A stretch of 64,000 bases of DNA from Corynebacterium aquilae DSM 44791 (GTDB lineage Bacteria; Actinomycetota; Actinomycetes; Mycobacteriales; Mycobacteriaceae). The notes under the pieces are model-generated. The model saw only the letters and a program-made list of their open reading frames with translations, had not been told where the DNA came from and did not search any database. The translations under genes were made by a program, and so were the position numbers. Each line of letters starts with the position of its first letter. Position 1 is the stretch's first letter. The stretch spans positions 2,441,992-2,505,991 of the forward strand of contig NZ_CP009245.1 of assembly GCF_001941445.1 (NCBI RefSeq), in the 5' to 3' direction. This document shows, one piece after another, positions 40,960-51,700 of the stretch.

Positions 40960-41661
40960 ATGGTTTGTGAATTCACAAACGCCACCATCGAGCCCCTGTG
41001 GTCGGATATCTCCTGCCGCATCGAACCCGGCGAATTCGTGGCGGTGCTCGGCCCCAACGGGGTTGGAAAATCCACCCTGCTGCGCGCCATCCTCGGCACC
41101 ACAGCGCTGACCCGCGGCCGGGTCATCACGGAAGGAAACATCGGGTTCATCCCCCAGCAACGCATGTTCCCCACCGAACTGCCCCTGCGCGGACGCGACG
41201 TGGTGAGCCTCGCCCTGGCCCACGGCATGCTACGCAACCGCCGCGCCGATAAACGTCGCGTGGATGCGCTCTTAAAGCGGGTCGGCGCCGACTTCTTCGC
41301 GGATCGTCGCGTCGGCGTACTTTCCGGCGGGCAGCAACAGCTCATCCGCCAAGCACAGGCGCTGGCCAACGATCCCGCACTACTGCTGTGCGACGAGCCG
41401 CTGCTCAGCCTGGATTACGCCATGCAACGCCGCACCGTCGACATGCTCGACCGGCAGCGCACCGAACACGGCACCGCCATCGTCTTTGTCACCCACTCCA
41501 TCAACCCGATCCTCAAAGTCACCGACAAGATCTTGTATCTAGGCCCCACCGGGCACACCTTCGGCCCCATTGAGGAAGTCATGACCAGCGAAACCCTGAG
41601 CAAGCTGTACGGCACCCAGGTGGACGTCCTGACCATCGGCGACCGAGTGGTGGTGGTCTAG
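40960..41661 (+). CDS. znuC: Metal ABC transporter ATP-binding protein (ZnuC-type)
   Basis: 233 residues from the ATG at 40960 (AAGGG upstream). Walker A VLGPNGVGKSTLLRAIL near residue 32, signature LSGGQQQLIRQAQAL near 128, Walker B LLLCDEPLLSLDYA near 150, and H-loop VTHSINP. It powers uptake of the metal caught by the His-rich lipoprotein. The next gene, the permease, starts directly after its stop. Confidence 0.93.
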   Translation: MVCEFTNATIEPLWSDISCRIEPGEFVAVLGPNGVGKSTLLRAILGTTALTRGRVITEGNIGFIPQQRMFPTELPLRGRDVVSLALAHGMLRNRRADKRRVDALLKRVGADFFADRRVGVLSGGQQQLIRQAQALANDPALLLCDEPLLSLDYAMQRRTVDMLDRQRTEHGTAIVFVTHSINPILKVTDKILYLGPTGHTFGPIEEVMTSETLSKLYGTQVDVLTIGDRVVVV

Positions 41662-42546
41662 GTGAACCTGCATGAGTTTTATCAGGCAACCGTCGATTTG
41701 CTCGCCGTCGACTTCGTACAACAAGCACTCCTTGCTGCCGCCCTGCTGGGGCTGGTCTCCGGGGTGATGGCACCCCTGGTGGTGCTCCGCACGATGAGCT
41801 TCGCGGTGCACGGCACCTCCGAGCTGGCGCTCATGGGCGCCTCCGCGGCACTGCTCTTCGGCCTCAACGTGGGCGCCGGCGCCGTCGTCGGTTCGATCAT
41901 CGCCGCGGTTGTGTTGGCCATGCTGGGCTGGAAGCAACAGGATGCGGCCGTCGGCGTGGTCATGAGCTTCGGTATGGGCCTGTCCGTACTGTTCATCTAC
42001 CTCTACCCAGGCCGATCCAGCACAGCATTCGCCCTATTGACCGGACAGATCGTCGGCGTCACCGGCAACTCCCTGGCAATCCTGGCCGCCGTGGTCGTCA
42101 TTGTGGTGGGCACCATCGCACTGATCTGGCGGCCGCTGCTCTTTGCCAGCGCGGACCCCATCATGGCGACCGCGGCCGGGGTGAAGGTCAGGCAGCTGTC
42201 CATCGTGTTCGCCATCCTGGTCGGCCTCACCAGCGCCCAGTCCGTCCAAATCGTGGGCGCGCTGCTGGTGATGGCGCTGCTGATCACCCCGGGTGCTGCC
42301 GCAGTCCACGTCACGGCCCGCCCCCTGGTGGCCGTCGTACTGTCCATCATTTTCGCCGAGGTCGCCGCCGTCGGAGGCTTCGTACTGTCGCTGGCGCCAG
42401 GACTACCGGTCAGCGTGTTCGTCACCGGTATTTCTTTCGCGATCTATCTCATCTGCCGCCTCACCGGGTACCTGCAAGCCCAACGCATCGGCGCGGATGC
42501 TGGCACCCACACCAAACAGCGCGCAGAAGGCTGCTGCGAGGCCTAA
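41662..42546 (+). CDS. znuB: Metal ABC transporter permease (ZnuB-type)
   Basis: 294 residues from a GTG at 41662, right after the znuC TAG. Eight or nine hydrophobic helices. The ABC-3 family loop MAPLVVLRTMSFAVHGTSELALMGASAA (the FAVHGTSE part is conserved) is present, as is the later ALLVMALLITPGAAAVHVT region. The family forms homodimeric metal channels. Last gene of the operon, followed by a strong hairpin. Confidence 0.93.
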   Translation: MNLHEFYQATVDLLAVDFVQQALLAAALLGLVSGVMAPLVVLRTMSFAVHGTSELALMGASAALLFGLNVGAGAVVGSIIAAVVLAMLGWKQQDAAVGVVMSFGMGLSVLFIYLYPGRSSTAFALLTGQIVGVTGNSLAILAAVVVIVVGTIALIWRPLLFASADPIMATAAGVKVRQLSIVFAILVGLTSAQSVQIVGALLVMALLITPGAAAVHVTARPLVAVVLSIIFAEVAAVGGFVLSLAPGLPVSVFVTGISFAIYLICRLTGYLQAQRIGADAGTHTKQRAEGCCEA

Positions 42547-42577
42547 AGCCCACTAGCTAGGCCCCAAACCCACTCAA

Positions 42578-42627
42578 AAGGCCCTTATCCCCTCTAAGAA
42601 TCATCTTTTAAGGGGGATAAGGGCCTT
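42578..42627. terminator. Bidirectional terminator between znuB and rlmB
   Basis: Perfect 15-bp arms AAGGCCCTTATCCCC and GGGGATAAGGGCCTT, 20-nt loop, between convergent genes. Confidence 0.8.
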
Positions 42628-42653
42628 GCGGTGTACTGCGCTTGGCTTAAGGC

Positions 42654-43607
42654 CTACTTGCCGGATACTTCCGCGCGGCGCTGGCGGGCAAACTCGCTGA
42701 GCACCACGCCCGCGGCGACCGAGGCATTCAAAGACTCAACCCAGCCGGTCATCGGGATCGACATGATGGTGTCACAGGTCTCGCCGACCAGGCGAGAAAT
42801 ACCCTTGCCCTCAGAGCCGACGACGATCACGGTCGGATCGGTGCCGTCGTAGGTGTCCAGGGTGTGATCCCCACCGGCATCCAAACCGACAACCTGGTAG
42901 CCGGCTTTTTGGAATCGCTGCAGGGTGCGGGTGAGGTTGGTGGCGCGAGCCACCGGCAGGCGTGCCGCGGTGCCAGCACTGGTGCGCCACGCGACAGCAG
43001 TCACGGAGGCACTGCGCCGCTCGGGGATGACCACACCATGGCCACCGAAAGCGGCCACGCTACGAATCACCGCGCCCAGGTTGCGGGGGTCAGTGATGTT
43101 GTCCAACACCACGATCAGGCCGGCTTCACCCGTGGACTTCACGTTATCGATGAGGTCCTCAACATCGGCGTACTCATACGGGGGAATCATCAGGCCAATG
43201 CCCTGGTGCATACCGTTGCCGGTCATGCGATCCAGTTCGTGCTTCGGCACCTCCTGGGTAGGGATGCCACGGTGCTGCGCCAGCTGCACAGCCTCCGCCA
43301 AACGATCATCGGCGTTCGTGCCCTCCACCACATACAACAGGGTGGCCGGCACCTTGGCGCGCAAGCACTCGATCACCGGGTTGCGGCCCACCACCATCTC
43401 ACCGGTATCCGGCTTCTCATGGCGACCGCGCGCACGACGCTCCTGCTCCTTTTTGCGCTTATAGGCCGCGTGATACACCCGGTCCTCAGCCTTAGGAGTC
43501 GGGCCCTTACCGGCCAAGCCACGACGGCGCTGACCGCCAGAGCCCTTTTCCATGCCCTTCTTATTCGTCTTACGCATAGCGCCGCGGCGCTGTGAGTTAC
43601 CAGCCAT
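42654..43607 (-). CDS. rlmB: 23S rRNA 2'-O-ribose methyltransferase (TrmH/SpoU family, RlmB-type)
   Basis: 317 residues. The first ~75 are a basic tail ([20 protein letters not shown]). An RNA-binding L30e-like part follows ([25 protein letters not shown]). Then comes a SPOUT domain with motif 1 [21 protein letters not shown], motif 2 [14 protein letters not shown] and motif 3 [18 protein letters not shown], which form the knotted SAM site. It likely methylates the Gm2251-equivalent in 23S rRNA. The order rlmB-cysS-ispF-ispD-carD matches M. tuberculosis Rv3579c-Rv3583c. Confidence 0.9.
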   Translation of the reverse strand: MAGNSQRRGAMRKTNKKGMEKGSGGQRRRGLAGKGPTPKAEDRVYHAAYKRKKEQERRARGRHEKPDTGEMVVGRNPVIECLRAKVPATLLYVVEGTNADDRLAEAVQLAQHRGIPTQEVPKHELDRMTGNGMHQGIGLMIPPYEYADVEDLIDNVKSTGEAGLIVVLDNITDPRNLGAVIRSVAAFGGHGVVIPERRSASVTAVAWRTSAGTAARLPVARATNLTRTLQRFQKAGYQVVGLDAGGDHTLDTYDGTDPTVIVVGSEGKGISRLVGETCDTIMSIPMTGWVESLNASVAAGVVLSEFARQRRAEVSGK

Positions 43608-43717
43608 AAATCTTCATCCTCAATAGGTCTTGTGCACGCGAAAGCAAAGGTCGCGTTGTCGTCGGTGTTCCCCGCGATTTCACAAGGCATATCGGGGAAA
43701 ATAAAGAAAAGTTCACC

Positions 43718-43764
43718 CGGTGAGAGCACGCATCCGCACTACTGCGCGCTGGATGCCCTCACCG
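43718..43764 (-). terminator. Terminator of cysS
   Basis: CGGTGAG and CTCACCG outer arms with a further inner pairing ATCC/GGAT. On the minus strand it is followed by CTTTTCTTTATTTT. It lies 17 nt past the cysS stop. Confidence 0.75.
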
Positions 43765-43780
43765 AGTACTCACAAATGCC

Positions 43781-45151
43781 TTAGAGCGACCACTTCTGGC
43801 CGTCAGCGGAATCTACCACGTTAACACCAGCAGCTGCGAGTCGATCCCGCACCTCATCGGCGGTCGCCCAGTCCTTGTTCGCCCGCGCTTCGGCGCGGCG
43901 CTCAAGCTCGGACTGCACCAAAACATCCAGGGCGGCATGCGCCTTGGAGTCCTCCCCGCCCTGATTCGCCCACGTGGGCGACTGGGGATCAACCCCCAAA
44001 ATCGCAGCCATCGCACGCACCTGGCCGGCAAGCTCCACTGCGCGGTCTTTATTGCCCTCTGCCAGGGCAGAGTTACCCGCACGAACGGTGGTGTGCAGGA
44101 CCGCCAAGGCCGCCGGAACACCCAAATCATCATCCATCGCATCGGTGAATTCCTGCGGCACCTCGGTCTTATCGACCTGGCCGACGCGCTCAAGGAAATC
44201 CTCAATACGGCGGTAGCCCTGTGCGGCTTCTTTCAAGGATTCCTCCGAGTACTCCAGCATGCTGCGGTAGTGCGCGGAACCCAGGTAGTAGCGCAATTCG
44301 ACGGGACGAACCAGCGTCAACACATTCGGCACAGACAACACATTGCCCAGCGACTTACTCATCTTCTCGCCGGCCATGGTCACCCAGCCGTTGTGCATCC
44401 AATACCGGGCAAAACCATCCCCGGCGGCGTGCGCCTGCGCGATCTCGTTCTCATGGTGCGGGAACTTCAAATCGAGCCCGCCACCATGAATGTCGAACTC
44501 GGCACCCAGGTAAATGGTAGCCATGGCAGTGCACTCAATGTGCCAGCCCGGGCGACCCCGACCCCACGGCGTCGGCCACGACGGCTCACCCGGCTTCGCA
44601 GCCTTCCACATGGTGAAATCGCGCGGATCCCGCTTGCCGGTACCGGCAGACTCCCCCTGATCCATCTCATCCAGCTTCTGGCCAGACAACTGGCCATAAT
44701 CATCCAAGCTCGCCGGCGACAAATACACATTGCCATCAGCCGCATAACCATGGCCCGCATCAATGATGCGCTGCATGTAGTCCACCATCTCAGTGATGTG
44801 GCCGGTCGCGCGCGGCTCCAGCGACGGGGGACGCACCCCCAAGACGTCATAAGCGTCAGCAAACTCGCGCTCATGAGTTGCCGCCCACTCCCACCAGGGG
44901 CGACCATTTTCCTCAGCCTTGCGCAAAATCTTGTCATCAATGTTGGTCACATTGCGGACGAACAGCACATCAAGGCCCTTGGCTTCCAGCCAATTACGCA
45001 AAATATCGAACGCCACGCCACTGCGGACGTGCCCAATGTGCGGGGTGGTTTGCACAGTGGCACCACACAGGTAGACGGTGGCCTTGCCCGGGGTCACGGG
45101 CACAAAGTCACGTTGAGTACGGGTCGCGGAATCGTAAATGCGTAAAGTCAC
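43781..45151 (-). CDS. cysS: Cysteinyl-tRNA synthetase
   Basis: 456 residues from a GTG at 45151 ([16 protein letters not shown]); longer in-frame starts add non-family sequence. Class I synthetase: zinc-site Cys in [19 protein letters not shown] with HIGH motif, [21 protein letters not shown] (zinc Cys), [17 protein letters not shown], and [10 protein letters not shown] (KMSKS) near residue 265. Charges tRNA-Cys. Of the two actinobacterial paralogues (CysS and the mycothiol enzyme MshC), the length and the rlmB/ispF neighbours point to CysS. Confidence 0.95.
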   Translation of the reverse strand: MTLRIYDSATRTQRDFVPVTPGKATVYLCGATVQTTPHIGHVRSGVAFDILRNWLEAKGLDVLFVRNVTNIDDKILRKAEENGRPWWEWAATHEREFADAYDVLGVRPPSLEPRATGHITEMVDYMQRIIDAGHGYAADGNVYLSPASLDDYGQLSGQKLDEMDQGESAGTGKRDPRDFTMWKAAKPGEPSWPTPWGRGRPGWHIECTAMATIYLGAEFDIHGGGLDLKFPHHENEIAQAHAAGDGFARYWMHNGWVTMAGEKMSKSLGNVLSVPNVLTLVRPVELRYYLGSAHYRSMLEYSEESLKEAAQGYRRIEDFLERVGQVDKTEVPQEFTDAMDDDLGVPAALAVLHTTVRAGNSALAEGNKDRAVELAGQVRAMAAILGVDPQSPTWANQGGEDSKAHAALDVLVQSELERRAEARANKDWATADEVRDRLAAAGVNVVDSADGQKWSL

Positions 45152-45238
45152 GTGCTCAAGTGTAACTGCCCAACCCAAATGCCCCACCATGAGCAACGGG
45201 CCCCACCCAACGATGAGGCCCGCACACAAGGCAATCGA

Positions 45239-45721
45239 CTACTTCTGCTCAGCAGACCACACCACAGCCGTCGCAATAGCCGCCCGACCCTCACTGCGGC
45301 CCGTAAAACCCATCTTGTCGGTCGTCGTCGCAGACACACTCACCGGAGCCCCCAACAGACGCGACATCACCTCCTGCGCCTCCTCACGGCGCGGCCCCAT
45401 CTTCGGCGACTGCCCCACCAGCTGCACCGCAGCATTACCGATGGTAAAGCCATTATCACGCACGAAACTGCGCACTTCTTCCAACAACTGCGCGCCGCTC
45501 ACGCCGGCGTACTCCGGGCGCCCCACCCCCACAAAAGACCCCAAATCCCCCAGGCCCGTCGCGCTCAGCACAGCATCGACCACCGCGTGGGCCACCACAT
45601 CACCGTCCGAATGGCCCTCACAGCCGTCATCATCCGGAAAATTCAAACACGCGATCCAGCATTCCTTGCCGGGCTCGATCTGGTGGGCATCTGAGGCAAT
45701 TCCAACGCGGGGGATAAGCAT
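45239..45721 (-). CDS. ispF: 2-C-methyl-D-erythritol 2,4-cyclodiphosphate synthase
   Basis: 160 residues from the ATG at 45721 ([16 protein letters not shown]); AGGA lies upstream. Metal ligands: DAHQIE (Asp and His) and His in [16 protein letters not shown]. Further family segments are GDLGSFVG and [15 protein letters not shown] near the end. Makes the cyclic diphosphate in the MEP isoprenoid pathway. Downstream of ispD with a ~100-nt gap. Confidence 0.95.
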   Translation of the reverse strand: MLIPRVGIASDAHQIEPGKECWIACLNFPDDDGCEGHSDGDVVAHAVVDAVLSATGLGDLGSFVGVGRPEYAGVSGAQLLEEVRSFVRDNGFTIGNAAVQLVGQSPKMGPRREEAQEVMSRLLGAPVSVSATTTDKMGFTGRSEGRAAIATAVVWSAEQK

Positions 45722-45821
45722 GCCAGCCATCCTAACCGACCCGCCACAGTGCTCCACCCCAACACAACACCACTACCCCACCCACTCACGGCCCCAGAAG
45801 CACTACACGCCTCGGCAGCAC

Positions 45822-46526
45822 TTAAGCCAAATAGTGCTCGGCAATGACCACATCGATCGGGTGGGTGATCTTCAGCGCCCGCTCATCGCCCGGCGCCACC
45901 ACCACAGTGCCCCCAAACCACTCAATCAAGCTGGCATCATCCGTCGGACAAAAATCACCGGATTCATCACGCTGAAAAGCCTCATTGGCTTTCAGCAAAG
46001 TGACCAAGCGGCACGCCTGGGGAGTTTGCACCGCACGCAACGCCGCACGCGCAGGAGTACCCACCACCCGCATCTGCTCATCGACCTGCTTAATCGTGTC
46101 AGACACCGGCAGTGCGGGAACCACACAATCCACCCCATCAGGCACAACCATCAACCGCTGAATCATCTCTACCGGGGTCAGCGCCCGCGCCGCATCGTGT
46201 ACCAACACCACATCATCAGCGCCGGCCTCATGACCCAACTGGTCCGCGATCGCGTCAAGCCCACACAACACCGAATCGGCGCGCTCCTTGCCACCCGCGA
46301 CGATCACCGCATCCGGGCACTCCAGTCGCGCCCGCTCATGCATATCGGGACTCGCCGCAATGATGACCCGATCCACCCCGGCAGCCACCAAAGACTCATA
46401 CGCCCGGCGCAGCAGCGTCACCCCACCCAGTTCGAAAAAAGCCTTCGGGATGCCCGCGCCCAAACGAGTACCCATGCCAGCCGCGGGAATCACCGCAAAA
46501 ATCTTGCCTGCCACAAACATCACCAT
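45822..46526 (-). CDS. ispD: 2-C-methyl-D-erythritol 4-phosphate cytidylyltransferase
   Basis: 234 residues. Nucleotide loop IPAAGMGTRLGAGIPKAFFELGG at the start (Gly-rich, Arg and Lys), VLVHDAARALTP in the middle, and VVAPGDERALKITHPIDVVIAE at the C-terminus. It uses CTP to activate MEP. The exact start among several near in-frame ATG/GTG codons (46526, 46520) is uncertain. It lies downstream of carD. Confidence 0.94.
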   Translation of the reverse strand: MVMFVAGKIFAVIPAAGMGTRLGAGIPKAFFELGGVTLLRRAYESLVAAGVDRVIIAASPDMHERARLECPDAVIVAGGKERADSVLCGLDAIADQLGHEAGADDVVLVHDAARALTPVEMIQRLMVVPDGVDCVVPALPVSDTIKQVDEQMRVVGTPARAALRAVQTPQACRLVTLLKANEAFQRDESGDFCPTDDASLIEWFGGTVVVAPGDERALKITHPIDVVIAEHYLA

Positions 46527-46710
46527 CCATGCTTATCCCAGCCCCGCGACGCGCAGGCCATGTACTACCCTGCAAGTCTTGCACACCCACGCGCCCACCA
46601 AAACACCACCGCACCCCGCCCCGGGCCTGGACATAAAAACTGCGCCGGTGCTCTTTCCTCGCAATCGCAAGGCAAGCGCATCGGCGCAGCAATGAAGCGT
46701 CGTCTAGCTT

Positions 46711-47295
46711 CTAGTCGTCGAAATCGATGCTATCCAGGTCGACGTCGTCGTCATCGTCGAGGTCGTCGGCACCCTTGGTGTCTTCCTGAGGTGCAGACGC
46801 CTTCTGCTTCTCCAGAGCGTCCTGCATCAAAGCTTCCAGCTCATCGGCTTTCTTCTCGTCGACGTTGTCGGCCAACGCCAACTCGCCGACCAGCACCTGA
46901 CGGGCCTTGGCCAGCATGCGCTTTTCGCCGGCAGACAGGCCACGATCCTGATCACGGCGCCACAGATCGCGTACCACCTCAGCGACCTTGTTGACGTCAC
47001 CGGAAGCCAAACGCTCCTGGTTGGCCTTGTAACGGCGGGACCAGTTGCCAGCTTCCTCAACGTCGGTTTCGCGCAGCACGCCGAACACCTTCAACAGGCC
47101 TTCTTCGCCCACCACGTCGCGGACACCGACCAGCTCGGCATTCATGGCGGGCACGCGCACAGTCAGGTCGGACTGGTGGATCTGCAGCACCAAGTACTCG
47201 AGAGTCTCGCCGCCGAGCTCACGGTGCTCGATCGCTTCGATGACTGCCGCACCGTGGTGCGGGTACACAACGGTGTCGCCGACCTTGAAATCCAT
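46711..47295 (-). CDS. carD: CarD-type RNA polymerase-binding transcription factor
   Basis: 194 residues. The N-terminal RNAP-interaction domain (about 1-55) starts [21 protein letters not shown] basic helical DNA-binding domain follows ([21 protein letters not shown], with the conserved Trp). The last ~35 residues are very acidic ([18 protein letters not shown]), longer than the M. tuberculosis protein. CarD stabilises open complexes at rRNA and other promoters. First gene of the carD-ispD-ispF run and divergent from lpqE. Confidence 0.95.
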   Translation of the reverse strand: MDFKVGDTVVYPHHGAAVIEAIEHRELGGETLEYLVLQIHQSDLTVRVPAMNAELVGVRDVVGEEGLLKVFGVLRETDVEEAGNWSRRYKANQERLASGDVNKVAEVVRDLWRRDQDRGLSAGEKRMLAKARQVLVGELALADNVDEKKADELEALMQDALEKQKASAPQEDTKGADDLDDDDDVDLDSIDFDD

Positions 47296-47763
47296 GGACT
47301 CTCCTGGCTGAGTGAGGTAAACAATGTGCGCCCGAGCTTGAGTTTAAGCTTTAACGAGTTCCCGGCATGCGCCTTAAAGTGTCAGAGGCATCTGGAAGCC
47401 CTGAGGGCGTGCGCCAGATATGCGCTGAAATCACCTGTAAGTCACTTACGAGAACCGCTGGTTCGGGCACTAATCCGAAACATTTTAGCACGCCCCACTG
47501 CCCTACTTTGCAGCTGCCCCCAAACCGCCTTTGCCCAGCCGGGGAGCCTTGAGTGGTGCGGGGCTGAAAACTGCCTTATCAACAATCCACCGAATGTGGT
47601 GCCCAGATGGCTTCAACTACCAATATCCCCCTCGTTTTACCCCCACCTGTGGGAGAAACAACCCCGGCAAGCCCAACAAAACTAGGTCTATGCCGGGTGA
47701 AACTAGTAGGCTATGGAAGAACTGACTTAACCACCCGAAGCCTTTAAATGGAGGGCAAGTAAA
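47296..47763. other. Divergent intergenic region carD/lpqE
   Basis: 468 bases. The carD side (47296-47500) is AT-richer; the lpqE side has a ribosome site GGAGGG before the ATG at about 47764. No RNA gene or long repeat was found. Confidence 0.45.
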
Positions 47764-48360
47764 GTGATGTCCCGAACCGCGGTCGCACGCCGCGTCGCCG
47801 TAGCCGCCCTTGTTGGTGTCTCCGCCGCCAGCCTGGCCGCCTGCAGCGCCGGCCAAATTACCCAGACCTCCGACCAGGTTGCAGCCGTCGACGGCAACTC
47901 CGCTAACTCGGAGAACAACACCGTCGCCGTCCGCGACGTCACCGTCGTTATCGAGCAGAACAACGCCGCAGCCCTGAAGTTCACCGCCGTGAACCAGGAT
48001 CCGAAGAACGTTGATCACGTCCTGAAGACCGTGACCATCAACGATATGGATGTTGATCTGCCGGGCGCACCGATCGCCATCAAGCCGGGCTGCTCCCTGG
48101 TTGCTGGCCCCGCCTCCATGGTGGATGAAATGCCGAACACCGATGGTGTCTGCATCAACTACATCGCCGTTCCGGTCGAAAATGTTGGCTTCGCTGCCGG
48201 CGGCAACCAGAACGTCACCTTCGAGTTCGACTCCGGAAACCTCGAGCTGCCCGCCACCGTCAACGGTGTCGTCCTGCCTGCAGGTGTCGAAGAGCGTAAC
48301 GCCAGCCAGGACGTTGACGCGGTTCAGCACGGCGAAGGCCACGAGGGCCACAAGCACTAA
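47764..48360 (+). CDS. lpqE: LpqE-like lipoprotein
   Basis: 198 residues. Signal region MMSRTAVARRVAVAALVGV with lipobox LAAC (Cys at about 27). The mature part is a beta-rich domain with two Cys (PGCSL and DGVCINY), probably a disulfide, and ends with a short His-rich tail (GEGHEGHKH). Position between carD and (originally) radA matches M. tuberculosis Rv3584 LpqE. The function is unknown; the His tail might bind metal, which is speculation. Confidence 0.88.
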   Translation: MMSRTAVARRVAVAALVGVSAASLAACSAGQITQTSDQVAAVDGNSANSENNTVAVRDVTVVIEQNNAAALKFTAVNQDPKNVDHVLKTVTINDMDVDLPGAPIAIKPGCSLVAGPASMVDEMPNTDGVCINYIAVPVENVGFAAGGNQNVTFEFDSGNLELPATVNGVVLPAGVEERNASQDVDAVQHGEGHEGHKH

Positions 48361-48394
48361 GCTGCCCGCCTTGTTCTAGGACTTTTTTAAAGGA

Positions 48395-48424
48395 CCGAGT
48401 CTCCCCCAGCCCGGGGAGGCTCGG
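48395..48424 (+). terminator. Terminator of lpqE
   Basis: CCGAGTCTCCCC and GGGGAGGCTCGG with one T-G mismatch and a 6-nt loop, followed by TTTTTT, 34 nt past the stop. Confidence 0.9.
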
Positions 48425-48455
48425 TTTTTTCATGCCCTCCTCTCCCCTTTCGTCC

Positions 48456-48530
48456 GGTTGGCGCCGATGATGCTTGCTGCCGGCCGGCCCGAGAACTTGC
48501 GCCTCCTACACCTAGCACCTGGCGCCAACC
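48456..48530. repeat. Separated 10-bp inverted repeat GGTTGGCGCC ... GGCGCCAACC
   Basis: Two exact arms 55 nt apart in the region between lpqE and the giant gene. Each arm contains the palindrome GGCGCC. It could be a binding site or a relic of insertion; no direct repeat or transposase accompanies it. Confidence 0.4.
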
Positions 48531-48650
48531 TTGTTCATGCGGGGTTGATGCTGAATCTATGCCGGTGCCGGATTCACCGCACCGCGCCTGGATGGTGCTG
48601 ACAGTCGCTTAGCACCCTGGGACGCGCTCAGGCGCCCTGACAATGCCGAA

Positions 48651-48697
48651 GGCCCCCTTGGAAGGGGTTTCCCTATGGGAAGCCTTTCAAGGGGGCC
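48651..48697 (-). terminator. Long hairpin downstream of the giant surface-protein gene
   Basis: GGCCCCCTTG and CAAGGGGGCC outer arms plus an inner GGGTTTCCC/GGGAA pairing, with a TAT loop. It lies ~75 nt past the stop of the giant gene. No long T-run on either side. Confidence 0.6.
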
Positions 48698-48729
48698 TAA
48701 GCGCGTGTGAGGGGCGTAAAGCCTGCCGT

Positions 48730-48760
48730 CACCCTAGCCCCGGTTGCCCGGGGTTAGGTG
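48730..48760 (-). terminator. Second hairpin directly after the giant gene
   Basis: CACCCTAGCCCCGG and CCGGGGTTAGGTG with a small bulge, 4-nt loop, starting 13 nt past the stop at 48773. Confidence 0.55.
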
Positions 48761-48772
48761 CTGGCGGTTGCT

Positions 48773-51700
48773 TTATCCTTCCTCGCGGCGGCGTCGTGCT
48801 GCACCGACCAGGAGTGCGCCTGCGGTGATGAGCAGTGCACCTCCGGCGACGATTCCGTAGACGCTCGCGCCGGTGTTAGCCAGGCTGCGAACTTCCTTGA
48901 TCGTGCGCGGGATTCCCTTGGACGGGGTCTCCTGGGCCGGGGTCGGACGCTGCGGCTGCTGGGTGACACCCGGTGCCTGCGGGGCGTTGGGTGCCTGCGG
49001 GGCATCCGGTGCCGGTGCGGGCTGCGCAGGCACGGGCTGCTGTGCGCCCGGTGCCGGGGCATCGGAGCTGCCGCCACCGATGATCAGCGGGATGGTCAGC
49101 GGGATGAGCGACCACCACGGGATGTTGCCTTCGACGCTACCGGCCGGGGTACGGGCGGTGGTGACGGTTGCGTCATCCTCGTTGGAGGTGACCTTCTCGC
49201 CACCGGTGCTGGTGCCGGTTGCGGTCGCCTTGTTGACGACCACGCCGCGGGCAGCGTCTGCCTCAGTGATGGTGTATTCGCCACTGGTGCAGGTGGTGGA
49301 AGCACCCACCGGGAGGGTGGTGGCTTCGCAGGTGACGGTCACGCCAGCCTGCGCGAGCATCGGGTCGTTGATCTCCACGCCAGTCAGCTCGGTGTTACCG
49401 GTGTTGGTGACGGTGAAGGTGTAGACGACCTTCTCGCCAGCCTTGGCCGGTCCGGCGTTGTCGACTGCCTTGGACAGGCCCAGCGCGGGCTTGTCGGCCG
49501 GTGCGGTCGGCACCTGGAACTTAGCGACGGCCGGGTTGGACTTGATGGCAGTGCCATTGGCTTCCTTGGCCTGTGCGCCAGCGGTGTTGGTGACGGTGAC
49601 CGCACGGGCGTCCGCTTCGGTGACCTTGTGAGTCTTGGTGCACTCGGTGGAGGCACCAGGCTCCAGGGTGGTCTCGCCGCAGACGAAGGGCTTGTCGCCG
49701 AACATCGGGTCGATGACGCGGACGTCGGTGACCTTCACGGTGCTGGTGTTGGTGACCTTCAGGAGGTACTCAACATCTGCGCCGACGGCGAAGGTCTTGT
49801 CGGCGTCGCCGTTGGTGATGGCCTTCTCCAGGGCGATGGCGCCGGCTTCCGGCTTAGGCTCCGGCTTCGGTTCCGGCTTGGCCGGAACGGTGAAGGTGGC
49901 GGTGCCAGGCTGGGAAGTCACGGTCTTGCCTGCCTCGTCGGCACCGGTTGCGGTTGCAACGTTGGTGACGGTCTTGGCTTCGGCATCGGCCTTGGTGACG
50001 ACGTGGTCCTTGGTGCAGGTGGTGGAGGCCTTGGGCTCCAGTGCGCTGTCACCGCAGACGAACGGCTCGTCCCCGAACATCTTGTCGGCAACCTTGACGT
50101 CCTTGAGTGCAACGTCACCGGTGTTGGTGACCTTGAGCTCGTAGGTGACGGTTGCACCCTCGTCGAAGGAGGCACCGTTGGTGATCTTCTTCTCCAGGGA
50201 GATGGCGGGCTGACCCGGGGTCGGGGCGGGGGTTTCGGCCGGAACCTTGAACACGGCCTGGGCCGGGTTCGAAGTCACTGCGGGGCTGTCCGCATCTTCA
50301 CCGGTGGTGCCGGTGGCGGTTGCCACGTTGGTCACGGTCTTCGCCTCGGCATCAGCCTTGGTGACGACGTGATCCTTGGTGCAGGTGGTCGAAGCCTTCG
50401 GGGCGAGGTTTTGTTCACCACAGGTGAACGGCTCGTCGCCGAACATCTTGTCCGAAATCTTGACATTGTGCAGTTCCACGTCACCGGTGTTGGTGACCTT
50501 GAAGCTGTACGTGACGTTCTGGCCCTCTTCGAAGGTGTCACCGTTGGTGATGGTCTTCTCGAGTGCGATGGCCGGGTTGGTCGGGGTCGGCTGCGGGGCG
50601 GGCTTCGCCGGGACGGTGAAGGCTGCCTTGTCCGGAGCGGACTCGACCGGTACGCCGTACTCGTCCTTGGCCTTGGCGGTCGCAACGTTGATGACGGTCT
50701 GCTTCTCAGCATCGTCGGGGGAGACGATGTGGGTTGCAGTACAGGTCGTGGAGATGTTGGGCTCCAGCTCGGTGTCTTCACAGGTGATTGCACCGATGAT
50801 CATGTCATCGTCGATTGCGATGTCGCTGAGCTTCGTGGCACCGGTGTTGGTGACCTCGAAGGAGTAGTTAACGACGTCGCCTTCCTCGAAGCGCTTGTCC
50901 TCACCACCGTTGGTGATGGACTTCTTCAGGGAGATGGCCGGGACGGGCTTCACCGGGACGGTGAACTTGTCGTTGGCCTGCGGGGACAGCACCTGGTAGC
51001 CGGTCGGGTCGTTGCCTGCGGCCTGGGCGATGTTGACGACAGTGACGGCCTTTGCGTCAGCTGCGGTCACAACGTGATCCTTGGTGCAGGTGGTTACGCC
51101 CTTGGGCTCCAGTTCCTCGAGGCCACAGACGAACGGCTCGTCGCCGAACATCTTGTCGGAGACCTTGACGTTGGTCAGCGCGACATCACCGGTGTTGGTG
51201 ACTTCGAGCTTGTAGGTGACGGTCTGGCCGACCTGGAATTCCTTGTCCTTGCCACCGTTGGTGATGGACTTGGTGAGATCCAGGCTGGGCTTGGTCGGAA
51301 CCGGTGCGGGGGTCGGTGCCGGGGTTTCGGCCGGGACCTTGAACACTGCGGTACCCGGGTTAGAGGTCACAGTCTTCGCGTCATCACCCTCACCGGCGGT
51401 ACCGGTGGCGGTAGCAACGTTGGTCACGGTCTTGGCCTCAGCATCAGCCGCGGTCACCACGTGATCCTTAGTACAGGTCACAGACTCAGTCTTCGGCAGA
51501 ACCGCATCGGCAGGACCACAGTCGAACGGCTCGTCGCCGAACATCTTGTCGGCCACCTTGATGCCCTTGAGGTCAACGTCGCCGGTGTTGGTGACGGTGA
51601 ACTCGTAGGTCACGGTCTCGCCGACCTTGAAGGTGTCACCGTTGGTGATCTTCTTGGCCAGTTCGATAGTCGGCTTGGTCGGCTCGGGCTGCGGTGCAGC

